Source: Flammulina velutipes (taxonomy: Eukaryota; Basidiomycota; Agaricomycetes; Agaricales; Physalacriaceae). Taken from it: a stretch of 64,000 nt of DNA. The position numbers and the translations under genes were made by a program. The notes below the pieces were generated by a model. That model searched no databases. It saw only the letters and a list, made by a program, of their open reading frames with translations, and was not told the origin of the DNA. How positions within the stretch are numbered: the stretch's first letter is position 1; every line of letters starts with the position of its first letter. The DNA lies in NCBI GenBank assembly GCA_011800155.1, contig CM022368.1, positions 2,914,001 through 2,978,000 of the forward strand, given 5' to 3'. Shown piece by piece: positions 11,716-22,990 of the stretch.

Positions 11716-12828
11716 TCAGCTCCTGCATTCGGTTCCTCCGCAGAAACATCTAGGTTGGAACTGATTTCGCCTGGTTGATTCCTCGAACCTTTGCGTACTC
11801 GTGGATTTCACATTTCCGCCGCTCGCTTGTGGGTTCCTTTGTGATTGAGGTCCTTGAGCGTTACTTGGTCCATTCTTGTTCTGTCCCGTCGATACTCCTT
11901 GTAGAGTTAGCGCTTGCAGTACTGCTTGTACCACAGCCGCTGGTTCGAATCCTTCGATTTTGACACTATGTTCTTTTACGCCTGCTTTCTGGTTGGCGAT
12001 AAATGTAGAGGTGCCCGTGAGACAGAACTCAGATGCTGACATGAGGTCGGCGAGCTTGTGAGGCCTAGTTGGAGGGCGGTCTGGGAATTTGATTTCCAAA
12101 CGCCTCTTAACCATTCCTTTCAAAGCTTCTCCCAAGCCGCGCTCGAACAGGCGAGCGAGCTCGGGGTCCGAAACCGCACTCTCTTCTTTGAGGGCTAAAC
12201 CAATCCTTTCGAATGTCCGGGTATATTCTCCTAGGGTGTGTAGGTCCTGAGGTGGCGCCAGGTGGCGCTGATCCGATGCGTCCTGTAAGTCCGATAATTT
12301 GTATCGTCCTTTCTCCCTTGCTCCTGGGTACTTGTTGAGCACCGCCTGCACGAAGGCGTCCCATGTTGCCTTGGTTATGACTCCTAGCGCGGACGTCACA
12401 TCCTTTGCTTCTGGGATACGGCGCCAGTACTCTCGTGCCTCTGCTGGTAGATAGTACAGGGCGTACTGGATCCAGTCCGCGTCGTCCTTCTTCCCATGTT
12501 CCACACATAGGTTCTTCACGTCTTCGAGGTAGTCCATCAAGTCTTTCGGATTTTCCGTAAAGGAGGGGGCGCTTTTGTTTCCCCTTCCCGGCATTGTTTT
12601 GTTAGACATGTTGGGTGTAGGTGTATTGTTGGTTGGTGGGTTGGTAGGTGTATTGGTAGGCGCGGGGTTGTTTCCTCGGCCTTGGTTTCCGGCTTGATGT
12701 GCCAGGAATGGGTTTGTGGGTGGAATTGTCGTTCCAGGTGGTCTCGCGGTTGTGGGTACCGTGAAGTCGAAGGGTTGTAAGGTGAGGGCAGTAAAGTCGA
12801 TGTCCAAATCTTCTTGTACCGGAGTCAA
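11716..12828 (-). CDS. gag: Gypsy gag
   Basis: 370 codons from MTPVQEDLDIDFTAL. An Asn/Pro/Thr-rich N-terminus is followed by a capsid-like helical region (DLMDYLEDVKNLCVEHG, WIQYALYYLPAEAREYWRRI, TWDAFVQAVLNKYPGAREKGRY, LGEYTRTFERIGLAL). This is the usual form of the retrotransposon gag domain in Agaricomycete gypsy elements. A Gln/Ser-rich linker leads to a cysteine cluster CFCGGTEC, the start of a zinc knuckle. The frame ends at a TGA inside that knuckle and continues in the same frame (NVCPVH), so the stop interrupts the nucleocapsid motif. Confidence 0.85.
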   Translation of the reverse strand: MTPVQEDLDIDFTALTLQPFDFTVPTTARPPGTTIPPTNPFLAHQAGNQGRGNNPAPTNTPTNPPTNNTPTPNMSNKTMPGRGNKSAPSFTENPKDLMDYLEDVKNLCVEHGKKDDADWIQYALYYLPAEAREYWRRIPEAKDVTSALGVITKATWDAFVQAVLNKYPGAREKGRYKLSDLQDASDQRHLAPPQDLHTLGEYTRTFERIGLALKEESAVSDPELARLFERGLGEALKGMVKRRLEIKFPDRPPTRPHKLADLMSASEFCLTGTSTFIANQKAGVKEHSVKIEGFEPAAVVQAVLQALTLQGVSTGQNKNGPSNAQGPQSQRNPQASGGNVKSTSTQRFEESTRRNQFQPRCFCGGTECRS

Positions 12829-13736
12829 CGGGTTTACTGGCTCTCCTCTGTCCTCGGGGTCTTCGGTTGTACGAACTTTCTTCGCGAATCTACCGCTGCT
12901 CTCTCTCGGCCTCTTTCCTCCAGCCAGAGTCCGACCCTCGGTTGATTCCTAGACTCCTTTGTCTCGCGACGACAAGGAAAGTGTTCGGAAGAACAAATGG
13001 GATCCTTGTTGTAGTATCCCCTCGCGGTGGGCTCCAGATATAGATCTCTTAACGAGTCTGAGTTCGTTGTGATGTTGAGGGGACTACCCGGCGGATTCCT
13101 GCTCTTGTTCTGGCGCACCGAGGTCGCAGACCTTGGTAGGTGAAGAAGTCGGGCAGCGAGCTGTCGCAGATGACGGTGGCGCTTCCAAGTACACGTTCGT
13201 CGAAGTACTAACGCGTGCGCGAAAGTATAGGTTCCAAAAGTCTCTCGACAGTCGCAAGGGGCTTCTGTGTTGATATTGTGGGGTGATAATTCTATATCTG
13301 TGTTTCTACGACATGCTACAGTATTTATACTGTACGCTGTCGGCTTTCTCTTCCGTCTAATTCTACGCTTAGGCCTCTCGATGCCTGTGTCATGTACCCT
13401 GATTGAGCGATCGTGCGACGATCCGGGGTTTGAGTCCGTGATGTGATTGGCGTTCCGTCGCGTCGAGTCAGACCACCTCGCGATATGACTCTTCGAGGGT
13501 GGTAATTCTCTCCGTTCCTGTCGGCTTTGGTATCCAGAATCCCGAAGGTGCCTGGGCGCCATGCATGGCGCACAGCCTTGGTGTAATCTCTTCCCATCGA
13601 TCTGGATCTTCTCGTTATCGATTGTTGCGATCCATCGATTAGTTCGGTAGCTTCCGTGTTCTGAAACGTCCATGCTTGTGCCGTGTGAAGTGCTGCGCCA
13701 TATGTTCCTAATGCGGACGCGCCGCAGATGGCGCGT
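12829..13736. other. Gypsy 5' leader/LTR region
   Basis: About 900 bp between the gag start and the 3' end of the KDZ gene, both on the minus strand. A long open frame here (12834-13673) has an arginine-rich, low-quality translation and no recognisable domain, and I do not call it. On the minus strand a TATA-like CAGTATAAATACTG lies near 13322-13335, fitting a promoter in a 5' LTR. The exact LTR ends are not seen. Confidence 0.4.
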
Positions 13737-16700
13737 TCACACGTTCCGACCTATATGGCACTGGCGCCGTCGTGCGCCACACCCATGTTTAGTATCAGTT
13801 CTGCACTCAGCCCAAGTGCAGGCTGTACACTTCGCTGCAGTGGCATCAAGGGCTTTTTGTGCCTCCGTCTGTGCTTTCGACCACTCGTCCTCCATCTGCT
13901 GCTTCAAGCGAATATGAAAGTTACGGCGTTTCCATGCATATGCCTTTCGACCCAAATCGTCTGTCGCTGCTGCCATCTTGGCCCAAGCCACCGAATACTT
14001 ATCGTGGTAAGTCGAAATGCGGGGTGCCTCTGCCTCAAGGATTTCCACCTCTTCCCTCCATCTTTCGCACTCGTCTTTCTCTCGGAACCAATTAACTCTG
14101 CGTACTATAGAACATGTGATAAATGAACAATACTAACCCGAATAAAAATTGACTTACTTTCCACGAACCATTCTGCCTCTTCCTCTTCTGAGAGACCTCC
14201 TGGTTTTGACACCGACCAAAGCCAAGAATCACCCATTCTTGCCTCACCTGGCTGTGCCACCTTGGTTGTGTCCTTTCCGCGCATGTGAGATGTTTCAAGT
14301 TTGCGAAGAACAGTGTCGTCGTTTGACAGACCCAACGCGAGGAGTCGAGATCGCACGAAGTTGTACCGTTCCATGGCGTCCTTTTTGTCTGCTTCGAAGT
14401 GTTGTAGAATTGTCTTTGCCCTCGTTGATGCGCCCTGCCCATGAATGTAGTTCTTCTTCGTCTCAACGTTATCGACTTGGATTATGATCAGACCGCGAAT
14501 CTCCTGCAAGATTCCATATGCCTGAACCTTCCGCAGGCTATATTCGACGTCCTCCGCGTATTGCAAATTGTATTTAGTACGTTTGGCTGCAGACAATCGA
14601 CTAGGAAGCGGCAAAAATGTGAGTTCGGGTTGTGCCATGGCGACAGGTTGGAGCTCGGCGTGGAGAGCCGGAATTACTCGGATGAGATCTTCGTACCAGC
14701 GTACAGTGTTGTCATGGAGGTTCTCGCGTGCGCTATTGAGGCTGTCTGACACGTAGTCGGCGGCGTAGTCGTCCTTCTGTTTTCTTGCTAAAATTGAAAC
14801 AGATTTCCTAAAGATCATGTCAACGAACGGGAAAGAAGATATAACGCCAGACGTACTGCTCGTGATCCAGACGAACACCTTCTTGAATGACTTCAAGAAT
14901 TCCCTCTACAAAACCAACTGTTGTCGGTGTATCACGAGAGAGTTCATCCTTCTGTCGCGCCAGTTGTTCCTCCATGAACTCCTTCAGAGTTGGCACCTCT
15001 GTCGGGTTTGGTCAGTATATGAAGACGAATTACAAGGAAAATACTGACTTATTCCCTTGAAATTGACTTCGAAGCGGTCCACAACAGTGTCGTCCTCATT
15101 GGTAGGCATATCTGTTGCATAATACTCTTTCCATTTGGCCAACAGAACAGGAGATATCGCTGCGCTTGATTTCTGGAGTTTGAATGACAATTCATTGTAC
15201 GTCTTGACTGCCTTAACGTATTTGTCGCTTAGAGATGACGCTAGCCGATGATTTTAGCCAACAAGAATCCAAATAATGTTTTCACTTACCTATCTTTATC
15301 AACTTGTTGTAGTTCCAATCACTAAGCATCGCATCCAGATCGTCGTGCCTCTGGCCGTGATTTTCTCGTTTAGTGCTTCCGGAGGTGAATTTCGTCTCGT
15401 GCCACTGCGTTTCGACCATTTCTCCCGTTGTCTTCCCAGAGCCCTTCATGTGAGCGTAAGCGTATAGCGCGCGACAAAGCCATATGTGCCCAAGAAGATG
15501 GATCGTCGGGATCCCACCCAAAACCCTGTCGAGTAGAGTCCAGAAAGCCTCCGGGAGATTCGGGAATTTCTCCCGCGTAATACGTTCCCTCATGTGTTTC
15601 TTCCACTGACACCAGAGATCATAGGTAATGCGGTACCAGCGTTGATGCCCTTCATACGCCATTGCTCCGACCAGACTGCGATCCGCGTAGCAGAACCTGT
15701 CAAAATGATCAGAAGCTTTGCACAATGTTAGAGAGTGCTGTACATACCTTTCACCGCCATACATATCCACCACTGCATTGTCCTGCATGAATACATGTCG
15801 GCTGCATACTGTACCGAAGATGCCTGAGCAAATGAGGTTCACAAACTTCAGGAGAGATTGTAGCCTCATTGCGCGAAGGCGGGCACATGTGCATGGCTAG
15901 ATTAATCATGTCACTACCACTGCCTCAATTGGGAGATCGAAACGTACCTCTTTATTGTCCTTATCGCATTTGTCGAGATATTCCTGATATGCGTGCTCTT
16001 CCGCAAAATGATTCGTTCCGTTCATCATGGCCTCGTCGTTGGGGTCCTCTTTCTTGTCGATTCGCGGGACGTTGAAGGTACCATCCGATGATACGAACTT
16101 GGTATACTTATGGCTACGAGAAGGTCAGTCAAACTCAAAAAATGCGGGAAAAGGAGTATTCACGAGTCCTTTTCATCAGCCTCCCAAACAACCTTCATCG
16201 GCACGTTAAAGCCTGGATCGGGACATGCGGGGCAAAATATCGATGTGGTGCCAGGGCGTCGATGAGTGATGACTTCATCGACTCCGTGATCTTGACCAGC
16301 TCGCCGCGTTGCTTGAAGGACACGCCAGACTCTAGCTGCGATTTTTAAATTCTTGTAACAGTCCTGGAACAGTGTTAGATATTGAAAAGCTACGACACAT
16401 AAAGCGTACCGAAACTTTCAGAGGTTCCACAGCATCAGTAAAGCGCCGAAGCGCCCAGCAGAAGTCGTATGCAGTCAGCTTGGATGTGTTCGCATGCATA
16501 ATGAATGTTTCCAAGCAGCGCACGGTGATCACAGTTTGGGGATTTTCGACAGTCATGGGCCATAGGTTTGCAAACAACAGTTGATCGGCTTCTTCGTGCA
16601 CGAGCTTCAGAGCTACACGCTCCCGACACATGCAAAACTGAACATCGACGTCATGATATCCGTCGGAGTCGACCACGGTTAGGCGTCGATAGGCGCTAGA

Positions 16701-17299
16701 GCTGGGGCATGGGTCCCCGTCATGTCCAAGGGAGAATATCTGCCCAAGGTCGCGTAGGGAATATGAGTCGAAGAAGATACCATTCCATCGTTCGATCCGA
16801 TGGAAAGGGCTGAACTTATGGGCTTGTAGGATGCAATCCGCACATAACGGGCGGTGAGTGCACTGTGTACACCGATATATTGATCGCTCATCCGTCCCAC
16901 ACCCACATACAGTGTCGACACGAGGATGATAGAAGTGAGAAAACGCTGCCGCTTTGATGCGAGGCATGATGTCGAGGAATGGTTTTATTTTCGTGCTTAC
17001 ACCCTTCGCATAGCTTAGAAAATGTAAGGAAAAGTTGCACGATGAGCACTCACCTGATATTTCCTTCGCTTGGGTTTCGTCGTTCGGTCGTCTGATTTAG
17101 AATCCGGCTCCAAATCCTCCCAATCCTCCTCTGGGTCCTGCGTTTTCTGGAATTCTTCCTTAGCAAAATCATCCTCTGGCAAAGGCGGCAATTCAATGTT
17201 AGGCGCCCCCGGAGATGAGTGGTGAACCGTCGACTCGGTGGTATGGATCTCGTTGCGTTTCGCGTAGTATTGCAATGATTTGAGGGAAAAGCCCGTCAT
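13737..17299 (-). CDS. KDZ transposase with CxC2 zinc cluster (copy 1)
   Basis: A multi-exon gene of roughly 1,040 residues. The chosen start is MTGFSLKSLQYYAKRN (17299), similar in style to the start of copy 2. An acidic N-terminus leads to a Cys/His cluster at 16332-16967 (CGCGTDE, CTQC, CADC, then HKFSPFHRIERW and SLGHDGDPCP), the CxC2 domain that accompanies KDZ transposases. The catalytic core follows: FVSSDGTFNVPR (the DGNFR-type first Asp), GTVCSRHVFM, YGGERFCYADRSL, ITYDLWCQWKK, and a C-terminal half with HGQRHDDLDAMLSDWNYNKLIKIG. The last exons are charged coiled-coil-like sequence. I found no stop codon inside the exons, so it may encode an intact enzyme. KDZ transposases are proposed to cut and paste DNA elements in the nucleus. 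Confidence 0.85.
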
Positions 17300-17665
17300 G
17301 ACTGTGGTGTAGAGATGGTGGTTCAAGGTGAAGGTTCGAAGGCATCCTACAATGATGAGGAAAGCTAAAAATGCGTAGTAAATCCCTTTGTTTGCATTGA
17401 ACAATGATATCCAGAGATACTCACAGATGCACAATGGCACACGAACATGCCGATGCTATCTAAGGATACAGGTTTGAGTCACGATACGGTATCGTAAGGG
17501 CTTGTAAGGTATCATAAATTAAGACAATTGGAGACAAAACGGATGGTAACAAAAGAGAAAGTAAAGGGAACAAAGAAAAATAGATGACACATTGGATTCG
17601 AGAGAAGATGTATGTAAGACAAAATGTAGTAGACTATGTAACGAAGAAAAGTAAATAAGAGGTGT

Positions 17666-18767
17666 TCAGTCTATCAACGTCTGGTACACGTCGATGCTGG
17701 GCAGGTGCTTGATACCAGCTGAGCGAATCAACAGAGCGCCACTTTCCCCAATGAACTGTCCTTCATCAAGATCCATCGGAAGCCACTCTTGGCGACGAGG
17801 GCACAGACGCTCCAAAGCTCCCGCGTCCTCCAGTCCAAGTCTGGCAAAATGAGAGCCTTGACGACGAAGGTGAACAAAGTCGTCTGAGGCCAAACGGAGC
17901 ACCTTGATACGAGGATCCTTGTTGTCTTCAATCCACGCAATGACATATATATCGCGCGTGTCCATCGGATTAACCTCAACGATTTCGTCCTCTTCCAGAG
18001 GGAGAGGCCTCGCCTGGTTGTCCGCAGCAAGTATAGGTTGGGGTGGCTGGATGGGGACTGGTAGCGCAGCGAGAGGGGGTTGATCCCTGGTTCTATGAAC
18101 ACGGCGAGGCTGAGGGCGGCGAACCGGGGGTGGCGGAGTGGGAGTGCAAGCAGCACCCGTCAACGGCCAGGGTAGCGGTTCCGGGAAGTCTCTGCCTCGA
18201 TAGTTGTTTGCGTTCTCCAGGGTAATCCACAGGTATCGCTCCAAGAGGCTCATGATGTTTAAGTCAGCATCGAGGGTGTTAGGAGAGAATCCGGACGGTT
18301 CAATGAGGGCGCGATGGAGGCAGTCCCTGTTAACGCACTACAACGAATTAGATTTGCGCTCAGCGAAGGAGGAATGTGCAACTCACAATGTAGTGCTGTT
18401 TTCCAACGTTATCGAATCCCACGTCATCGCGGAACGCCACCAAATTGCCTTCTTCAGCACCCGTATTCGTGACAATGAAGACGGAGTGGTGACAGAGAGA
18501 GCACTTTTTGGAGAGGGGTCGGTTGGGGTATGCAGTGTCATTTTTACGCGTCAGACACTGATTGAGCTCATGTTGAATCTCTTGCTTGAAGCGCTTCTTC
18601 TGTTTACCAGGGGTGTTGTATCCAGGATTGGCAGGTAGAGGGTTACGCAGCACCTTGCGTAGCAACGAAAACGAAGTTGGATAGGATGCTCGACGCCTGA
18701 TGCCTGCTCCTTGGGAGGATAAATTGAGGGCTGCGCGGGTTGCGCTAAGAGTTCGATCGGGAGCCAT
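17666..18767 (-). CDS. Uncharacterised two-exon gene upstream of KDZ copy 1
   Basis: Exon 1 begins MAPDRTLSATRAALN at 18767 and ends near 18386 with HYI. A GTGAGT...TTGTAG intron of about 49 nt follows, and exon 2 runs to 17666, for about 350 residues. Exon 1 contains KKCSLCHHSVFIVTNTG and exon 2 starts CVNRDCLHRALIEPSG, so splicing builds a possible four-cysteine zinc site (CxxC...CxxxxC). The middle is Pro-rich. The C-terminal half has DIYVIAWIEDNKDPRIKVLRL. It lies about 370 bp upstream of the KDZ gene in the same orientation, which suggests a shared transposon unit, but this is inference. Function unknown. Confidence 0.65.
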
Positions 18768-19628
18768 GGGGAATGTGCCGGGACGTTTTGGGAGCTACGT
18801 GTTTATAAACTATCGAAAGACATCTATTGTCTGAGCTGGAGTGCGAGTGAACAATCATCGATTAACGGCAAGTATCAAACACTGACATGCTATCCTGGGA
18901 CATCCATTGTATGCATCGATCTATCTGCACTCGCTTTCATTATTCTGTAGCATTTAAAATTAGCAGGAGCCATGGCCGCCGATGAGAGCAACACTGACAA
19001 ATTTTGTCCATAAGAATCTGTGAATTGGGGATCCTATCGGTGGCGTATTGAGAAACTCGCCGTGCTGAAAAGACAGAGTAAAAATTGAGCCACTACAGGA
19101 GCAGCAAGGGTATACCTTTACATAAATTTGTACGGATACGTCGGCATTGAGCCAGACGGAATAGAAGCGCGTTGTTGAAGCTGCTGGGAGTATATCCACA
19201 GCGTGCTCGGAATTAATCCAGAGCTAGCTTCAGACGAACTGCCGGAGTTAATCCAGGCCGCCACAATGTTCCAGCAGAGTCAACAGAGTACGGATGAGCA
19301 AGAAGATGAAAGTACATAAGCGAGTGGTTGGCGCTAAGATGGGCGCTTGAGCGGGCTTGGGTGTGTTTGGCATCACCATCAAGTGATTACAAATCCCCGC
19401 TCCTTCCACCGTCACTATGCCCTCCTTCCCCTCAAAGTGTCCCTACACCCGGAAAGGCAACCTTGGCTCAACGCCAGGTTGACTTGCACGTGATTTGATT
19501 AAGCATCGATCGTCTGTGTGTAGATTGTCTGAACGACGTCTGTGTATTGCCCTGTCTGGTCTGTCTAAACGACGACTACGCTAAGGAAACCAACGACATC
19601 CCTCTATTTCCTGTGTTATCCTTTCGCA
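18768..19628. other. Intergenic region without recognised gene
   Basis: About 860 bp between two divergently oriented genes (minus at 18767, plus at 19629). It should hold both promoters. Short open frames here (for example 18960-19199 on the minus strand) have no recognisable feature. No repeat or element end was identified. Confidence 0.5.
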
Positions 19629-22562
19629 ATGCCCCCTGCAGGTCTATATTACCCTTTGATAGCTGGCCAATACACTCACATTGAATTTAGTTCCGATTTC
19701 CCAAGTCGTATTCGTCGCCTTCGAAGGACGCGTCGGACGGAGATATATCCGGGATGATATGGTCCTTACTACACCCAACATGGAGACCATTCCCCCATCG
19801 CTATTTGGCACACGTGAAGTACGCATGTTGGACGACTTGCACTTTGGTGACGACGACCCTATCTATCAACCTCAGCCGTTCGACAGTCGTGTTCCCCATC
19901 TCCCCTTCATCTGCCATCCTTCCAATTTCGAGGAGCAATACCACATGCTGTGGTTGCTCCCTCAGAACTGTCCGGAACATTTTCCCGCGGAGAACCCAAC
20001 CAACTCCTCTCTTGGCCGTATCAACTGTGACTTCCGCGATATTCTGAAGGGCATCTTCCTCCAAGTAAAAAAGCGTTATTCAGAAGCTCTGACGGCTCAA
20101 AGGACTGCTCAGAAAGCGATACCCTCTGTCGCTACAGAAAAGGCCTTGAGCGAGGATGCACTCCTCGTTGATTACATGACTCGATTAAAGGGCCTCTTCA
20201 ATCGCCTGGAGCTCCTTACGCCATATGATAATGCCATCCGAACGTGGTGTTTCACCCAGCGTCTCTTGCTGGAGTACAACACCCGCCTAGTCTGGCTTCT
20301 GGATATTCGCAAGCCCTTCTACTCTGCAAGCATGCCACGTCGGCCACTGCTCAATGTTGTAGGGACACTCACAGATTCTCTCGAAATTGCAGATAGTTTG
20401 TTTCGAGTAAGCTGGTGTCTTCCATTTCATTGTGTCTTGTTCTGATGAACCATTTCAGGTTAGCTGTCCACTCTGGCTGGCTCGTCGTTTAGGCGCCGAA
20501 CAAGGCGTAAAAGTTCTCAAATGGCTTGACGATATCCCAGAGAACCAACTTCCGCGTCGTCGTATGGATGTGGAGGTCAATTACAACCAGGCGTCACCTC
20601 CAAACGAGGTTATTTACAAGGGTGGAGCTGCACGTTTGGAGAAGTATCGCCAGATGGCATTCTTCATTCGCAAACTCCTGAGCCCTCCTTCCATATTCAA
20701 TGCACCCGTCGAAGCTGTAGCGTCGACAATAGAAAGACCCGAGGTTCTTCCGTCTGCTGCTGGCCCTTCGCGAACCGATGGCAGGCGGGGACAACATCGA
20801 ACGGTGCCTTGTAAGTTGAAGACCAGCGTGATAATGTTCATTCAACTAACAAATCCACAGATTCCACATCGAAGCCCAAAGGAAAGAAGACTCGGCCAGC
20901 AGACGGTGCTACGCCATCCACCGATCACAACAAGTTTGTAGATGTAGTCTCCGACTTGATGCCTGGCGGTCTCGAGCCTTGGGCAAACGCTTCCCAAAAG
21001 ATTGGCCCCAGTGTCGACACATCAAAGCCTGCCCGATTCGGACTGGTAAAAGGATACGCAGTCCCGGATCCAAATCTAATTGCTGGCTTGGGCCCGGACC
21101 CAATGGCGTACGCTTTCACGACCTATCTCTAGGGTTTGAAAGTTAGGTTAGTCCAACTGGTTAAAATCTGTAACTCAACCTAACTTAACTGTTATCTAAC
21201 TGTTCAGAATTTTAACTGGTTAGAAATTGTAACTAGTTAAGATTAGCAGTTAGACCTTTTCTTGAAAAAGTGACTAACTGGCAAATGACTAGTTATAACT
21301 GGTTATAACCTTTTTGAGTTATAACTGACTATAACTGAGTTAAAACTGGTCAAATGAGTTATAAATCATAATTTTACATCTGATTTTGTTAGGTTTGAGG
21401 AGTTTTAAGATATTTTCAGCTATCAATACTAATATATGATAGTATGATACAAGACAATAACTAATTGATACTTTACTTCTATCAACCAATCTTATATATT
21501 ATACTTACTTTGCTTCATATTTGACCAAAATAACTAGTTATAGCTAGTCACTAACTAGTTATAACCTAAAAAAGTTATAACTGGTCATGACTAGTTATAA
21601 CTGCCCCCTCAGTAACTGGTTAGAATTTATGACTAGTTAAGGTTAGAGGTTAGAGCAAATCTGGACTTTCGACTAACTAGTTAAGGTTAGGTTAGAGCAA
21701 AAAGTGGGTCTATAACCCGACCCGACCTAACTTTTAAACCCTACCTATCTCAAGCTCTGCGATGTTATTCTATATCGCACGATGTCCGGCACGTTTCGTC
21801 CACTAGCGACATCTTCGTGGCGCCAGATTTTAGGCCTGGAACTTCACGGCAAGAAAGAGGGGGGACATCATGGACAGAAACGAGCTCAGCTACGAGCAGA
21901 GCTGACAAACTGCATCAAAGGTGCCAAATTGGAGGTATGCAAAGAGTTTATACATTCTAATCTCTAAACTAAGATATTTCCAGAATTCACTCGATGTTGC
22001 CAACCTGCAAGCGGCGTCGGTGACTTGGAGAGGACAAGACCTCGTTCCTTTCGAACTCCCCAACCTACCGACATGTCGAGAGATCTTATGGGAACTTAGC
22101 GAGATCAACTTCCGGGTCGAAATGGTTCTGCTCGACTCATGTTGTTACGAGTATCGAGAGGAAGGCTTTGATGTGCGCGATGATCAGGAAGAGGGTGAAA
22201 TCAACTACGATGACTTGGATGCTTCGAACAGCGCGGAGCGCCAACTAAAAGTCCTCGCTGCCTTGGACTTTCCTGGCGGGTTAATACCCTTGTCTGCGAA
22301 GGAGGCGATGGACGGACTCGCTTCATCCAATTGGCGTACCCGCCGTTGGGCCTTGAGTGCGTTGGCTAGGGTTATGCGTGGATGGCACAAGGCAGTGCCG
22401 TCCATGTCGACGACTTTGCAGGGGTTGGCAGACAAGTTGAACGACCCTTCTGACTTGACGGAGGACGTGGTGAATACTGCTGAACGAATGCTCGCTGCTT
22501 ATTACGTTGAATCTTTTACCTCCGTTTTCCATCGCGCACCCGTGTTACCTCATGGGCTTTGA
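19629..22562 (+). pseudogene. Uncharacterised Agaricomycete family, paralogue A, split by a hAT MITE
   Basis: A small first exon (ATG at 19629, MPPA) splices to 19678, and introns follow at about 20409-20458, 20812-20860 and 21934-21983. The protein (~700 residues without the insert) contains RPLLNVVGTLTDSLEIADSLFR and CPLWLARRL, a Lys-rich linker, then TSSWRQILGLEL, TCREILWELSEINFRVEMVLLD, a charged loop, RRWALSALARVMRGW and a C-terminal AYYVESFTSVFHRAPVLPHGL. The same blocks in the same order are present in paralogue B (28796-31319, minus). A 614 bp MITE at 21130-21743 interrupts it. Ignoring the MITE and one 8 bp duplication, the frame runs on in register (...FTTYL then KLCDVILYR), matching paralogue B across the junction. 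Function unknown; the family is common and expanded in Agaricomycetes. Confidence 0.8.
21130..21743. mobile_element. hAT-type MITE-A inside paralogue A
   Basis: A 614 bp AT-rich element with terminal inverted repeats: left TAGGGTTTGAAAGTTAGGT, right its near-complement ACCTAACTTTTAAACCCTA. It is flanked by a perfect 8 bp duplication CCTATCTC at 21122-21129 and 21744-21751. Inside are many copies of the small palindromic words TAACTAGTTA and AACTGGTTATAAC. No coding capacity. The 8 bp duplication and TA-G ends point to the hAT superfamily. The intact duplication and the undamaged target frame suggest recent insertion. Confidence 0.92.
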
Positions 22563-22990
22563 ATATACGCTATACCACATAATTTGAGAGCTTTCTTGTA
22601 TATCTTCCTTCTCTCTTACATGTTTCTTTTTTATTTGATTGTATATTTTGATTATTGCACCTACGGACACTATGTATCTGTGTACTTTTCCCCTCAATTT
22701 CTCCCTCCAACGCTTTGGCCAACACCAGCCTGTACGGCTGGCTTGTCGGCGATGCCGACATGGCCAACGCGGAAGTCGCCAACTTAAAAAAGATTCATTT
22801 AACATTGTTCAGTGACTGATTGTTCGTGAATTTCTAGGTGATTGTACGATACTCCATTGTTCTCATGCGACGCGCCTCCCTACTGGCATTTCAAAAAGTG
22901 AATCTTCTCTTTCTCCTGCTCCTTCACCTACACTCACCACCATCGCAGCTGTCATCATTATCCATAACTCCCGTTGCGCGAACTTACACC
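22563..22990. other. Intergenic region
   Basis: About 430 bp between paralogue A and the HMG-like pseudogene. AT-rich 3' flank, then pyrimidine-rich text (TCTTTCTCCTGCTCCTTC) just upstream of the ATG at 22991, of the kind seen in fungal core promoters. No gene or element recognised. Confidence 0.45.

Larger units (their letters stand above)
4347..12828 (-). mobile_element. Ty3/gypsy LTR retrotransposon body (nested insertion inside)
   Basis: Reading on the minus strand, the order is gag, retropepsin-like protease, reverse transcriptase, RNase H, integrase, which is the Ty3/gypsy order. A 2.3 kb foldback element at 7540-9853 splits pol. Ignoring that insert and one copy of its 7 bp duplication, the pol frame rejoins without a shift. 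A TATA-like CAGTATAAATACTG on the minus strand near 13322-13335 could mark the 5' LTR. Paired LTRs, primer-binding site and target duplication were not identified, so the outer limits are unknown. Confidence 0.85.

Noticed and set aside
12834..13673. 279-codon minus-strand ORF upstream of gag
   Set aside because: Arg/Ser-rich, no recognisable domain, located where the gypsy leader/LTR should be; most likely a chance frame.
3612..13736. LTR pair for the gypsy element
   Set aside because: I compared the two flanks by eye and found no convincing direct repeat, so no LTR is annotated. A local alignment of 3612-4346 against 12829-13736 would settle it.
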